Shown here: positions 52,113-63,283 of the stretch, piece by piece
Numbering within the stretch: position 1 is the stretch's first letter
How the letters are laid out: every line of letters begins with the position of its first letter
Assembly (NCBI GenBank): GCA_015478945.1
Contig: JABUQX010116871.1
Coordinates: 20,110 to 84,109, forward strand
Origin: Trachelipus rathkii
Taxonomy: Eukaryota; Arthropoda; Malacostraca; Isopoda; Trachelipodidae
Reading direction: 5' to 3'
DNA: 64,000 bases
Position numbers and translations under genes: made by a program
Notes under the pieces: generated by a model
The model's input: only the letters and a program-made list of their open reading frames with translations
What the model was told of the DNA's origin: nothing
Database searches by the model: none

Positions 52113-54179
52113 TTACTCATCTAACCCTTCATAAATATTCATCTCCTCTTGAGAATTCTTAGAATTTTCCAGTCTCTTGGAGTACCTTTGATGAGGTCCT
52201 CCATCTTGCAAATCCTTTATTAATTCTTGTTTAGGTTCCCAGGTTATACAAGAATTATTATATTTTGTAACATGCTGCTTTGCCAAAATTCTGTCACTTG
52301 TGGTGTTTGCTTTCATCTTGTTTATAAATTTAGTTTTTACCTTATTTACCTGGGGAAAAATTCTCTCAACACAGGCAGAAGAGTGAGGCAGAACAGTCAG
52401 AGTGGTCATAAAATTAGATAAATTTTTAAATTTAGGTTGGTTTAGTCCATCCGTTATTTCACGCAACTTATACCAAAATTTGGAATTTTAAAGTTTTCAG
52501 AAGTAGGAATACTTGGGTGTACCTCTTTCATGATTCTAAAGTTTCGATATTCATCATCAAGGTCATCAAGTTTATTATTATCAGGTACAAAGGATTTGAA
52601 GTGGCCAGCTAAAGTTCCAATAGATGTGGGTGAGTTTTGACTAGCAACAAAATTTGGATCAAAAAATTTTAGGTTTAGCAATTTTGTTGCTATTTCATCA
52701 AAAACACTTTCTCTGCTTAATTTGGAACATAATTCAATCAAAAATTTTTTGTGCAATCTTTTCTCAAATCTAAGCTGTGCTGAGGCTCTTGCTCCAAAAG
52801 CGATATTGTTCTTCCGCCCAGGAGAATATCCTAACTATTTTTATGGATTCTTTTCTAATCCCGGGATTAATATCACTTAATATCCATTTGAGTGAGACAT
52901 TCATTTTTAATAAAAAAAGCTTAAATAATTAATTTTAGTTGATACCATACTATGCAATTTATGTAGCCTAAAATGCTCCGACTGAAACTCTAAATTCAGG
53001 GCATTCACCTTTCGTAGTACGTATATAGAAGGAAACAGAGCATATGTTTTATACCACGGCTGGCAAGTGTCTCATATATTTTATTTTCTCTATCTATTTT
53101 ATCACTTTTTATTTCTGATTGAAAATAAAGCACAAGTGCATCCGATTGCTCTAAAATTACAGAAATAACATTTTCTCTGGAGAGCCACCTGGTTTGTGCA
53201 AGTTTTGGAATACAATGATGATCTGTTTGGACTACATCTTGAATAAGAGCAAAATCATTTAAACGCTTACTACTACGAGAAAAGTAAGATGTGAGATCTT
53301 TAAGAAAAGACTCCAAATACGTTGGCAACACTGACACAGCATGGTTTGCACAAAGCGAAAATGAGTGGCATACGCATCCCAACACCAAAACTGAAGGTAA
53401 AACATCTTTTAGTAACTTTTGAAATCCATTTCTTTTGCCAAGCATCGTAGAATAATTGTCACTTCCAAAGCCAATAATGTTAGTTAATGAAATATTTTTT
53501 TCTTGAAGAAGCTACTTAAACGAATGGAAAAGGCCCACCAGCCATTGCCATTTTTCAACCACAAAGTGTCTAGAATTGCATCCACTACATCCCTTTTCTT
53601 CATATCAAAAAATCGAATTAATATCGCCAAAACTTTGGGTACGAAATATCGGTGCTTTCAGACTTATCTAGAAAATTTTGATTCGGCATATTTTTATTTA
53701 ATTCCGCTTTTTCAAGGTATGCTATACCATCTTGGATGATATATGAAAGTTTCATTCTTTTATAATCAATCTTTTTGGCAAAATCATTGTCGGGAAAAGC
53801 CTTTTTACAAATGTCAAACAAGTGTTCTATATGTGCAAAAGGAATATGATGCTCCGAAATATAACCGGCAAATAATGCTTCTGCTTTTGCAATTTTTTCG
53901 GATTCCGAAATATTTTTCTTTTTGATAAGAAAATCACTAATATTTACCTTTGATCTCGCTGCTTGAAACTTTTTGTTATGTTTTTCTGAATTTTTATGAG
54001 ACAAGAGCATTTTCTTACTGGCATTTTTTAAGGTAGTGGAGCAGCAAATACAGTAGCTATTATTTTTATTATTTTTGTCTTGCTTTAGCCAATCTTTAAA
54101 TTCATCAAGTAGAAGCCATTCCTGTTTGAATGACTGGAAATACCAGGTTTTTATTTTTTCTTCGAAGATTCGTCTGCCA
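52113..54179 (-). pseudogene. hAT transposase with N-terminal zinc finger
   Basis: Minus strand from an ATG at 54,179 (MADESSKKK, then a frameshift). An N-terminal segment, FKQEWLLLDEFKDWLKQ, leads into a finger with the CICC and H-x4-H ligands (about 53,990-54,065, TTF/BED-like). The frame 54,010-53,618 continues (ISDFLIKKKNISESEKI). The catalytic-domain region has GFGSDNYSTMLGKRNGF (about 53,430-53,480), GCVCHSFSLCANHA (about 53,335-53,375) and LAQTRWLSRENVI (about 53,165-53,205). The C-terminal dimerisation region has LPHSSACVERIFPQVNKVKT at about 52,335-52,394, and the stop is at 52,113. At least five shifts or stops occur, so it is inactive. Domain order and length are typical of a hAT transposase. 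Confidence 0.9.
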
Positions 54180-54672
54180 TAATTAATGGAGGTTTATAAA
54201 ATTTATTGAAGTATTGCACAATTTTCAATTTAATATCACAAATTCACAATAACGTACTAAACACTTTCAATTTTTAGCACAGAACTATGTAATACTGATA
54301 AGATCATAAGAACTAAGCCACAGTGTAACACTGCACACACGGTCATGTGAAGTCAAAAACTAACACGTTGAAAACTTGAAACCGGAGCATTGGCAGTTCT
54401 GTGACAGAATTTCCAATGTCACAAAATTTGACAGAACTTCTGCCAGTTTATAATTGCCATATACATTAATAAAAAACTAATCAAAGGAGTTCCTAATTTT
54501 TGGAAATGAAATATTTATATATTTTAAATTTATGTTTCTTTACCTATTTTTTAATGAAAGTTGAATTACTCAATGATGTTTAGGAATTTTAGGAACAATA
54601 CACTCAAGTAACTCAAGATGAATGCAAAAACTCAAGAACTTGAGAAAAAACTCAAGCGATGGCATCCCTGGA

Positions 54673-55394
54673 CTTAGGCTATTGATATAAGTAAGGCATT
54701 TTTAATTATTGAGAAAATGCCGTTGCTTCTGGATCACTTCATTACTATCTTCCAATTTTTTTAGTTCTCACGGTCGAGTTTTCTTCTCCAATTCACAAAT
54801 CCGAGGACGCTTTATTTCTTCTGCTTAACTTTAACTTTTATATCATTGCCTTCAGCAGTTGAAGGGTATTTAACTCCCCATCTAATTTTTTTACTAATGT
54901 TAATTTATGAAACAGTCCAAAATTCTATCAATGCTAATAAATAACTAAAATAATTATTAAGAGAAATTTAATCCAAACTGGAAATTTCAGATGAAAAACT
55001 AATTTTACGATTTTTTCAAATTTTAATTTAAATTCTAAAATCTAGAGATAGTTAAAGGCTACTTATTATTAATATATTAAATATGACATAAATTAAATGC
55101 AAAATATACTCATCCCCCAGAGATCCAGCGAGAAATGGCAGGCAGGCAAATGTTTACGGACAAACTCGAGATCCCGCTGGGGATGCCATTTACAAAATAA
55201 TTAAGGATTTTAATATTTGTAAAAATAAATGACTTTGGTAAATGAAGATTTATACATAGTAAAGTTAATTTAATTTTACATATTAATTTGGATTAATAAA
55301 ATTCAGGGAGATTTAACATAAAATATATTAATACTTAATCAGTCATAGATATGGTATATATATATATATATATATGCATTCAATTATTGATCAC
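54673..55394 (-). pseudogene. hAT C-terminal fragment, array copy 2, right piece
   Basis: Continues the fragment cut at 51,685. ELKNLEIVEVI-type sequence (minus strand, near 54,760) and the shared AT-rich flank follow. It matches 58,570-59,380. Confidence 0.6.
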
Positions 55395-55717
55395 ACTAAC
55401 ATGGATCCCAAATTTACCACTTTTTTTAATTTCTTTTCTTTTTTTTTCTTAATTCTATATATATATATATATATTCAATTATTGTCAATTCCAATAGAAA
55501 TCCTTTACCACTTTTTTTTTTAATTTCTTTTCTTTTTTTTTTCTTAATTTATCAATCAAAGTTCCTAGTCTCTTTTTGGATAAATCTCCAAGGCAGGTTT
55601 CATCAATGCCATTTTAATTAGTTTTTTTCGCAGTCAGGACATTTAATAATTTTTCATTTTTTAACCTTTTCAATGAAGTCACGAACCTTACGGAGAAATG
55701 ACGAGGTGATAAGCTTA
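55395..55717 (-). pseudogene. Zinc-finger-like array gene, copy 3, 3' end
   Basis: A decayed version of the second-finger region (compare 49,330-49,520). It ends at gataagcttatta, where the p53-like/SINE block starts; the gene resumes at 57,166. Confidence 0.5.
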
Positions 55718-55719
55718 TT

Positions 55720-56031
55720 ATTGGTCGTCAGATTCTGAACTTAAAGGTTTGTGCTTGTCCTGTGAGAGATTGCTCATACAGTGAAAAGAAATTCGCCGCC
55801 AAAGAAATTTCAAAGAAGAACGCAACAAAGGTGAAAGTAATAAAGAAGAAAATAATTTCTCCGAGCAAAGTTGTGAAGAAATTTAAATCCGAAAATGGTG
55901 AACAACATAGCTATGAGCAAATAATGGTTCCATCTGACATTGCTGACGAGGTGAAGAAATATATTAATAGGTTGATGGCAGAAAAATATGCAAGAGAAAG
56001 CAATTATGTCCTTCCTTACCCTCAGTTCTAA
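55720..56031 (+). pseudogene. p53/p63/p73-like terminal exon fragment, copy 2
   Basis: Nearly identical to 44,977-45,261. It opens at GRQILNLKVCACPV and RDCSYSEKKF, lacking the AGEEI residues and the putative splice acceptor of copy 1. It contains the same Lys-rich stretch and YEQIMVPSDIADEV segment. Here the frame ends after SNYVLPYPQF at TAA (56,029-56,031), probably the original stop. The conserved Cys-x-Cys-Pro and Arg-Asp of the p53 DNA-binding domain are intact. There is no start, no upstream DNA-binding exons and no promoter, so it is an orphan fragment. The p53 assignment rests on one motif-rich stretch of about 18 residues. Confidence 0.62.
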
Positions 56032-56825
56032 AAAAAAAGGAGAAAAATACTCTAGTTTTTAAAGTTCTTATTCTAAATATTTTTTTATTAATATTAATAT
56101 CTTTATCTCTTCAGTTGCTTTATCATATTTCCAGTGGCGATTGGCCATTTTTATATTTAAATGTATCAATTAATGTAAGCATAGTTGAATATTTTAATAC
56201 AGAAGTGTACCTGAAGCTTTTTTAATTTTTTAAGAAAAGAAAAAATTATTTTCTTTTTTTATACACAAATTGATATTTTCGTATACAATTTTTTGTCCTA
56301 TTTTTTTCTTGTAACTGTTAATTTCTGTGTAATCAAATTTTTTTTAAAGATGAATGACTTCTAATTTTTTCAAAAACAATTACTAAATAAGTGCAATTAT
56401 TATTTTTATTAAAAGTTAGATAATTACAATTTTATGGAGCTTTTAACTCTAGATTGTTGTTAATTGTGTGTGTCAGTCAGTGTTTACTGGAATTTAAAAA
56501 GGTTTGATGTGTAACTATAAAGTGATGAAACTGTACCTACAGCAGATATCACATAGCTTATCAACTGTTGAATGCAAGTTTGGGGTTGGCCGTTTTCAGT
56601 CTAAGTACACAACTGGAAACCTTCAACTTGTTTTGCGTTACTAGTGTGAGAAAATTGCTGCCTCTCACATGCAAGTATATTTGTTGTTTCAAGTTGGAAA
56701 ATTAAAAGTATGTTTTATTAAGATGGGTGAAAGTAAATTTTTGGTGATTTATGGCGATGTTGAACATGCCATTATTATTCTTATTATTAATTATTATTAT
56801 TTATTATTTATTATTATTATTGTAT
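56032..56825 (+). other. 3' flank of p53-like fragment (copy 2)
   Basis: Matches 45,262-46,070 almost base for base apart from small indels, then (ATT)n/(TA)n. No coding signal. Confidence 0.6.
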
Positions 56826-56839
56826 ATTATTATATATAT

Positions 56840-56891
<52 letters not shown>

Positions 56892-56900
56892 ATATATATA
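56826..56900. repeat. (TA)n, interrupted
   Basis: Same position as the 46,077-46,172 array, but shorter and interrupted. Confidence 0.95.
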
Positions 56901-56997
56901 ATTTTTATTTTTATAAATATATTTATATTATATTAATTTTAAAAGTTTCATAGTTTATTTGAGATAATTATTTCTGTTACCTGTTTTGCTAATTTCT

Positions 56998-57165
56998 TTT
57001 TAATAGTATTACTGTTGGTCAATCGGTAGAGCGGGCCCGGGTCAATGATCAGGGCACGGGTTTCGATTCCCTAGTCCGGATGCCTACGGTAGAAATTACC
57101 GTAGAGAAGTTACCCTCCTTTGAATAGGGCTATGCCCGTGAGGTGTGAACTTTAAAAAAAAAAAA
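56998..57165 (+). mobile_element. tRNA-derived SINE, copy downstream of p53-like copy 2
   Basis: Box A lies in tggtcaatcggtagagcg (57,016-57,033). Box B has one extra T (ggtttcgattcc). The body ends gcccgtgaggtgtgaacttt with a 12-base A tail (57,154-57,165). The tail directly abuts the resumed array gene. Confidence 0.88.
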
Positions 57166-58030
57166 TTATATCTTTTTGTTTTCTCAGCAAGTTTGAAAAA
57201 TTTAACAGGTATATCTTCTGGGTTTTTGGTTCAATGCACGGTACCCTTCGTAATCTGATGTTATTACTTTCAAAAAAAAATTTCGTAATATTTCTTAGTT
57301 AAATTTTCAAAAAAAGAACGTTCGTGTTCGTCTTTTAGACCTTGTAGGTTGTTCTACTGTGTCTTTTGATGTTGTGAAATGTGCCTAGGCAGCAGTATAT
57401 TGGGCAATAGTACGTTGTTTGAGTTCCCATAGGTTCCTTGGGCACACGAAACCTTCCCGTAGTTTTCAAATTTTTAATGAATATTCTTATTCTGATTCTG
57501 TTAAACCTGTCATATTTTAACTTCAAATTTGTCATTAATTTCGTTTTGTTGAGGCATTTTATTTGTGGTATTAAGGCATTTCTTTTCCTTACAAATTTAT
57601 CTGGTATTGGGTCCATGAATAAGGTACATACAGCAAGTTTTTTCATAGCTTGCCCGATTTTTCTCGTATCTTTTTCTTTTTCTCTTTCATAATTGCTTTC
57701 GTCTTTCCAATTTGATTTTTTTAAATGTCCGAGGCTAATAGTTCTTTTATACGTGAAGCATAACTAACATATTTGCTGAAAATATATGCATATTTGATGA
57801 CAATATTGGTCACTCCCCTCCCAAACTTTCGAAAACCCAATTTGTCAAATATACGAATGTGTGTATACGTACATTTGGCCTTAAACAACAAAAATGCAAA
57901 AACGCAAAGATTCAAGGTTTGACAAAACTCCGCATGTGTGACAGCCGCCTTTTACGCTGTAGAGATACTTGATAAAGGAAAGGTTGATATATGATCACCG
58001 TTAATCATCGCTAATTCTGAAATTAAAAAT
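57166..58030 (-). pseudogene. Zinc-finger-like array gene, copy 3, 5' part with internal deletion
   Basis: The first-finger region is intact in frame (YYCPIYCCLGTFHNIKRH, about 57,355-57,410). The preceding segment (57,478-57,735) diverges strongly. The acidic region and the left half of the MITE are deleted: the sequence jumps at about 57,730 from the atttttttaaatgtccga block into the MITE right half. Exon start near 58,015. Confidence 0.5.
57732..57950. mobile_element. MITE right half, deletion derivative, copy C
   Basis: Only the right part remains, ending in ctccgcatgtgtg and agccgcct followed by tttacg. The left TIR and hairpin are deleted together with host sequence. Confidence 0.8.
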
Positions 58031-58036
58031 TTTAAT

Positions 58037-58074
58037 TATATATATATAATTAAATATCTATATATATATATATA

Positions 58075-58130
<56 letters not shown>
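58037..58130. repeat. (AT)n tract of array unit 3
   Basis: Nearly perfect (AT)n. Confidence 0.95.
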
Positions 58131-58132
<2 letters not shown>

Positions 58133-59247
58133 GCGTACGCAGAATTTTCAAATAGGTTGAAAATAAGTCATTTTTTTCCAACACTGTCAGCCAAGGGTTG
58201 ACGGCATATATTGGCATAATATTTACAAATTACATTACCTCAAAATATATATTTTAATATTGAAATTATGATTATATTTCAAAACATAAATTACGAAATA
58301 ATAAAGAAAATTGCAGAATCTAGTCTTACATTTATCTTACGATTTATGTACTTAAAGTAGTTGGTACTACGACAACATTAGACGTCGTGGATTTGCAGAA
58401 AAATTTTCGACAACTGCCAATTCAATTTCGGCTTCGACAAAAGTAATTTTCTGTGAACACTCAAGAGAAAAAAGTCCATTCAACCTGGATTCGGTCATCG
58501 TCGACCTTGTCCATGTTTTAACTCTTCTCAAAGTGCTGAATGTTCTTTCAATTGTGCTTCTTGAATATGGTTAGGCTATTGATATAAGTAAGGCATTTTT
58601 AATTATTGAGAAAAATGCCGTTGCTTCCTGGATCACTTCAACTATTTCCAAATTTTTTAGTTCCTCACGGTCGAGTTTCTTCTCCATCCAATTCACATAC
58701 CGATGAACGTTTATTTCCTCTCTGCTTAACTTTAACCTTTATATCACATCTGCCTCAGCAGTTGAGGTATTTAACTCCCTATCTAATTTTTTATAATGTT
58801 AATCAAATTTTTTGTCAAACAACATTCTAACAATGTTATAAATAAACTAAATAATTAAGAAATTTAACCAAACTGGAAATTTCAGGTGAAAAACTAATTT
58901 TACGATTTTCAAATTTTAAATTTAAATTCAAAATCTAGAAATAGTTAAAGGCTATTATTATTAAATATATTAAATATCACATAAATTAAATGCAAAATAT
59001 AACTCAGTCCCCCAGAGATCCAGCGAGAAATGGCAGGCAGGCAAATGTTTACGGACAAACTCGAGATCCCGCTGGGGATGCCATTTACAAAATAATTAAG
59101 GATTTTAATATTTGTAAAAATAAATCCCTTTGGTAAATGAAGATTTATACATAGTAAAGTTAAATTAATTTTACATATTAATTTGGATTAATAAAATTCA
59201 GGGAGATTTAACATAAAATATATTAATACTTAATCAGTCATAGATAT

Positions 59248-59291
<44 letters not shown>

Positions 59292-59295
59292 TATA

Positions 59296-59368
<73 letters not shown>

Positions 59369-59384
59369 TTCAATTATTGATCAC
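58131..59384 (-). pseudogene. hAT C-terminal fragment, array copy 3 (best preserved)
   Basis: The minus strand carries, in nearly one frame from about 58,790 to 58,430: EEINVHRYVNWMEKKLDRE, LKNLEIVEVIQEATAFFSI, then (across a stop) STIERTFSTLRRVKTWTRS and RLNGLFLLSVHRK. A decayed NPRRLMLS end lies near 58,385. This is the classic hAT dimerisation block of P52rIPK-like transposases. The left edge at 58,131 (gggcgtacgcagaattttc) resembles a hAT terminus. 58,880-59,384 is AT-rich noncoding DNA plus (AT)n at 59,251-59,365. Confidence 0.75.
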
Positions 59385-60557
59385 ACTCCCATGGATCCCA
59401 AATTTATCACTTCTTTTTTTAATTTCTTCTTTTTTTTTCTTAATTCTATCACACCAAAGTTCCATAGTCTCTTTTGATAAATCTTTGAGTGCGTTTCACA
59501 TGCTGTTTGCATTTTGTTAGTTTTTTCGCAGTCAGGACATTCATATAAATTTTGCATTTTCTTAACCTTTTCATTAAGTCAACGAACATTACGAGAACCT
59601 GACGAGGATGATAAGCTTATTATATCTTTTTGTTTTCTCAGCAAGTTTAAAAAATTTAACAGGTATATCTTCTGGGTTTTTGGTTCAATGCACGATACCC
59701 TTCGTAATCTGATGTTATTACTTTCAAATTTTTTTTCGTAATATTTCTTAGTTAAATTTTCAAAAAAAAACGTTCGTGTTCGTCATTTAGACCTTGTAGG
59801 TTGTTCTACTGTGTCTTTTGATGTTGTGGAATGTGCCTAGGCAGCAGTATATTGGGCAATAGTAAGTTGTTTGAGTTCCCATAGGTTCCTTGGGCACACG
59901 AAACCTTCCCGTAGTTTTCAAATTTGCTGCGGCAGTTTTCTGAAACGCCATTATTTTTGGCTCATTCTCATGTTTTAACTTCAAATTTTTCATTATTTCG
60001 TTTTGTTCTTCAATTTCATTTTTGTCTTTTTAGCATTTCTTTTCCTTCAAAATTGTTTGGTAGGTCATAAGGTAACTTACAAGCAAGTTTTTCATAGCTT
60101 GCCGATTTTTCTCCGGGTCTTTTTCTTTTTCTTTTCATAATTGCTTTCGTCTTTCCAATTTGATTTTTATAAATGTCCGAAACTGATGGATCTGTAAATT
60201 TTAATTTGAGTTTTGGTAATTATTGTTCAGTATCAGTATCTTCATCTGTAGCGCTATAGCATTCTTCAGCATCATCTTCGCTGTCATTTGTAGAGTCATC
60301 TTCACCGGCATTTTCGTCATCTTCGCCGTTTATTTTGTCGTCACTTATTAATTAAACATTTATTAAGAACTAAATTTTGAAATATATATTAAAGTTTTTT
60401 GTCTTTCAAGTAATAATTTCGTTTTCTGTCCTGGTGGAAAAATTTTCCCTTTTGGTTTTTCAATATAGGTCAGTTCTTTACGTTGTCGAGATACTTGAAA
60501 AGGAGGTTGATAATCATGATAGGCAAATAAAATTCTGAAAATTAAAAAATTTCTTAA

Positions 60558-60560
<3 letters not shown>
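59385..60560 (-). pseudogene. Zinc-finger-like array gene, copy 4 (no MITE)
   Basis: This copy lacks the MITE, so the 5' exon is continuous: HDYQPPFQVSRQRKELTYIE then KPKGKIFPPGQKTKL at about 60,425-60,520 on the minus strand. The acidic block (60,235-60,345), basic run, coil, first finger (59,787-59,993 frame, YYCPIYCCLGTFHNIKRH) and second-finger region (59,450-59,530) follow as in copy 2. One stop lies between the acidic and basic regions, as in the other copies, so that stop may predate the array. Confidence 0.6.
60478..60480. other. MITE empty site (single TTA)
   Basis: The sequence cagttctttacgttgtcgag here is the uninterrupted form of the filled sites at 47,278, 50,374 and 61,472. It contains one TTA where the filled sites have two. 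Confidence 0.9.
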
Positions 60561-60593
<33 letters not shown>

Positions 60594-60629
60594 TATATAT
60601 ATATATATATTATATATCATATATATATT

Positions 60630-60671
<42 letters not shown>
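60561..60671. repeat. (AT)n tract of array unit 4
   Basis: Interrupted (AT)n. Confidence 0.9.
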
Positions 60672-60674
<3 letters not shown>

Positions 60675-61104
60675 GCGTACGCAGAATTTTCAAATAGGTT
60701 GAAAATAAGTCATTTTTTCCAAACAATGTCAGCCAAGGGTTGACGGGCATATATTGGCATAATATTTACAAATTACATTTACCTTAAAATATATACATTA
60801 ATATTGAAATTATGATTATATTTCAAAACATAAGTTACGAAATAACAAAAAAAATTGCAGAATCTAGTCTTACATTTATCTTACGATTTATGTACTAAAA
60901 GTAGTTGGGACTACGACAACATTAGACGTCGTGAATTTGCAGAAAAATTTTCGACAACTGCCAATTCAATTTCAGCTTTCTTCGACAAAAGTAATTTTCT
61001 GTGAACACTCAAGAGAAAAAAGTCCATTCAACCTGGATTCGGTCATCGTCGACCTTGTCCATGTTTTAACTCTTCTCAAAGTGCTGAATGTTCTTTCAAT
61101 TGTG
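60672..61104 (-). pseudogene. hAT C-terminal fragment, array copy 4, truncated
   Basis: Matches 58,131-58,555, then breaks within the dimerisation block at about 61,104. There it joins directly to the basic-run region of the next zinc-finger-like copy (gatttttctccggatc). Confidence 0.7.
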
Positions 61105-62170
61105 ATTTTTCTCCGGATCTTTTTCTTTTCATAATTGCTTTCGTCTATCCAATTTGATTTTTATAAATGTCCGAAACTGATGGATCTGTAAATTTTAATT
61201 TGAGTTTTGGTAATTATTATTCAGTATCAGTATCTTCATCTGTAGCGCTATAGCATTCTTCAGCATCATCTTCGCTGTCATTTGTAGAGTTATCTTCACC
61301 GACATTTTCGTCATGTTCACCGTTATCTTTGTCGTCATCTTATTAATTAAACAATTAAGAACGAAATTTTGAAAATTTTTAAATTTTTTCATGTCTTTCA
61401 AGTGATAATTTCGTTTTCTGTCCTGGTGGAAAAATTTTCCCTTTTGGTTTTTCTATATAGATCAGTTCTTTAAGGCGGCTCCACACCTGCGGAGATTGTC
61501 GAACCATTTGCCAAACACACCATGTGTGTATGGGTCATTTTTGACAAAGCTTTGTTCATTTGCTTGGTTTGCCATATACACAAATCTTTGCCATCGCTTG
61601 TGGAAAATATTTGTGTATATGGTAAACCAAGCCAATCCAATCCCCGTACACACATTTGTCAATACTTTGGCAGTGTAATTCAAGTATATTTGTTCATATG
61701 CGGACCCAACTTATTATATAAGGTTACAAAATTTTTTCATAATTAAAAAATTAGTGCTTGTATCAAAATTGTTTTTTAAAATATGCTAATAAATTATAAA
61801 ATACCATTTAATTTTTCCAATTTGCAAATAGGCCTATACTATACGAAGACTTTGAATTGAAACTAGGGCTTATTTTTTTTCTTTTTACATACCAGGCTAT
61901 GGTACTTAAAAAGTGAAGCCATGACTACAATTGCTGAAAAATATGCATATTTGATGACAAATATTGGTCATTCCCACTCCAAACTTTTCGAAAACCGAAT
62001 TTGTCAAATATACGAATGTGTATACGTATATTGGCCTTAAAAAAACAAAAATCCAAAACGCAAAGATTCAAGGGTTTGACAAACTCCGCATGTGTGAAGC
62101 CGCCTTTACGCTGTCGAGATACTTGAAAAGGAGGTTGATAATCATGATCACCGTTATCATCGCTAATATC
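61105..62170 (-). pseudogene. Zinc-finger-like array gene, copy 5, 3' truncated
   Basis: Contains the basic-run start, the acidic block (about 61,215-61,345), the KPKGKIFPPGQK exon and the MITE, then the HDYQPPFQ exon and acceptor-like tract near 62,170. The fingers are missing because of the junction at 61,104/61,105. Confidence 0.55.
61473..62105. mobile_element. PIF/Harbinger-like MITE, 633 bp, copy D
   Basis: TIRs and TTA flanks as in copies A and B (61,470-61,472; 62,106-62,108). The hairpin is present with a few mismatches. Confidence 0.85.
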
Positions 62171-62183
62171 TGAAAATTAAAAA

Positions 62184-62189
<6 letters not shown>

Positions 62190-62227
<38 letters not shown>

Positions 62228-62237
62228 TATATATATA

Positions 62238-62322
<85 letters not shown>
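62190..62322. repeat. (AT)n tract of array unit 5
   Basis: Long (AT)n with short interruptions. Confidence 0.95.
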
Positions 62323-62326
<4 letters not shown>

Positions 62327-63283
62327 GGCGTAACGCAGAATTTTCAATAGGTTGAAAATAAAAGTCATATTTTCCAAAAACTGTCAGCCAAGGGTTGACG
62401 GCATATATTGGCATAATATTTACAAATTAACATTTTACCTCATAATATATACATAATATTTTTGGAATTATGATTATATTTCAATACAAAAGTACGAAAT
62501 AACAAAGAAAATTGCAGAATCTAGTCTTACATTTATTTAACGATTTATGTCTATTGATTTGGTACTACGACAACATTAAACGTCGTGGATTGCAGAAAAC
62601 TTTCGACAAGCTGGGCGCAATTCAATTCGGCCTTCCTCGTTACATAAAGTATAATTTTTCTGTGAACATTCAGAGAATAAGTCATTCCAACTGGTTTTGC
62701 GGTCATTGTCGCCCTTGTCCTATGTTTTAAAGTGCTTCTCAGCGTGGCTGAATTGTTTCTTTCAATTGGTGCTTCTTGATATGGTTGGCTATTGATATTA
62801 AGTAAGGCATTTTTTAAATTTATTGAGAATTAATTTTAAATCTTCTTTGATCACTTCAACTATTTCCAAATTCTTTAGTTCCACAAGACTTTCGTTTCGA
62901 CTCAAAAATGCAACATAACCGATGAAAGTTTTATTTCCTCCTGCTTAAACTTAACGTTTAATATCAAACATTGCCTCAGCAGTTGAGTTATTTAACGTCT
63001 TAATCTAATTTTTTATAATGTTATAAATTTTTTTTTGTCAAACAAAATTCTGACAAGTTATATAAACTAAATCATAAGAATTTATCTTTTCTCGTGATGC
63101 TCTGAATCTGATTTACCATTTTCAATTTTAAATTTAAATGTTCAAACATTACAAATAGTTCCCTATTAATAATAAATATATTATACAACACAATTAAAGC
63201 AAATTACTCAGTCCCCCAGAGATTCAGGGAGAAATGGTAGGATTAATAAAATTCAGGGAGATTTAACATAAAATATATTAATA
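62323..63283 (-). pseudogene. hAT C-terminal fragment, array copy 5
   Basis: Colinear with 58,131-59,220 but more diverged; the frame is lost in most of the dimerisation block. A deletion near 63,240 removes part of the AT-rich flank. Confidence 0.6.

Larger units (their letters stand above)
51686..54670. mobile_element. hAT transposon, 2,985 bp, near-complete but decayed
   Basis: TIRs: cagggatgccat at 51,686-51,697 and atggcatccctg at 54,659-54,670. The subterminal aactcaag motif recurs at both ends. An 8-bp near-duplication (tttaggct at 51,678-51,685; cttaggct at 54,673-54,680, after a 2-base offset) flanks it. The undisturbed site is visible in other array copies as ggttaggctattgatat (e.g. 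58,569). It carries its own transposase gene on the minus strand and internal (AT)n and (TTA)n arrays. Confidence 0.9.
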
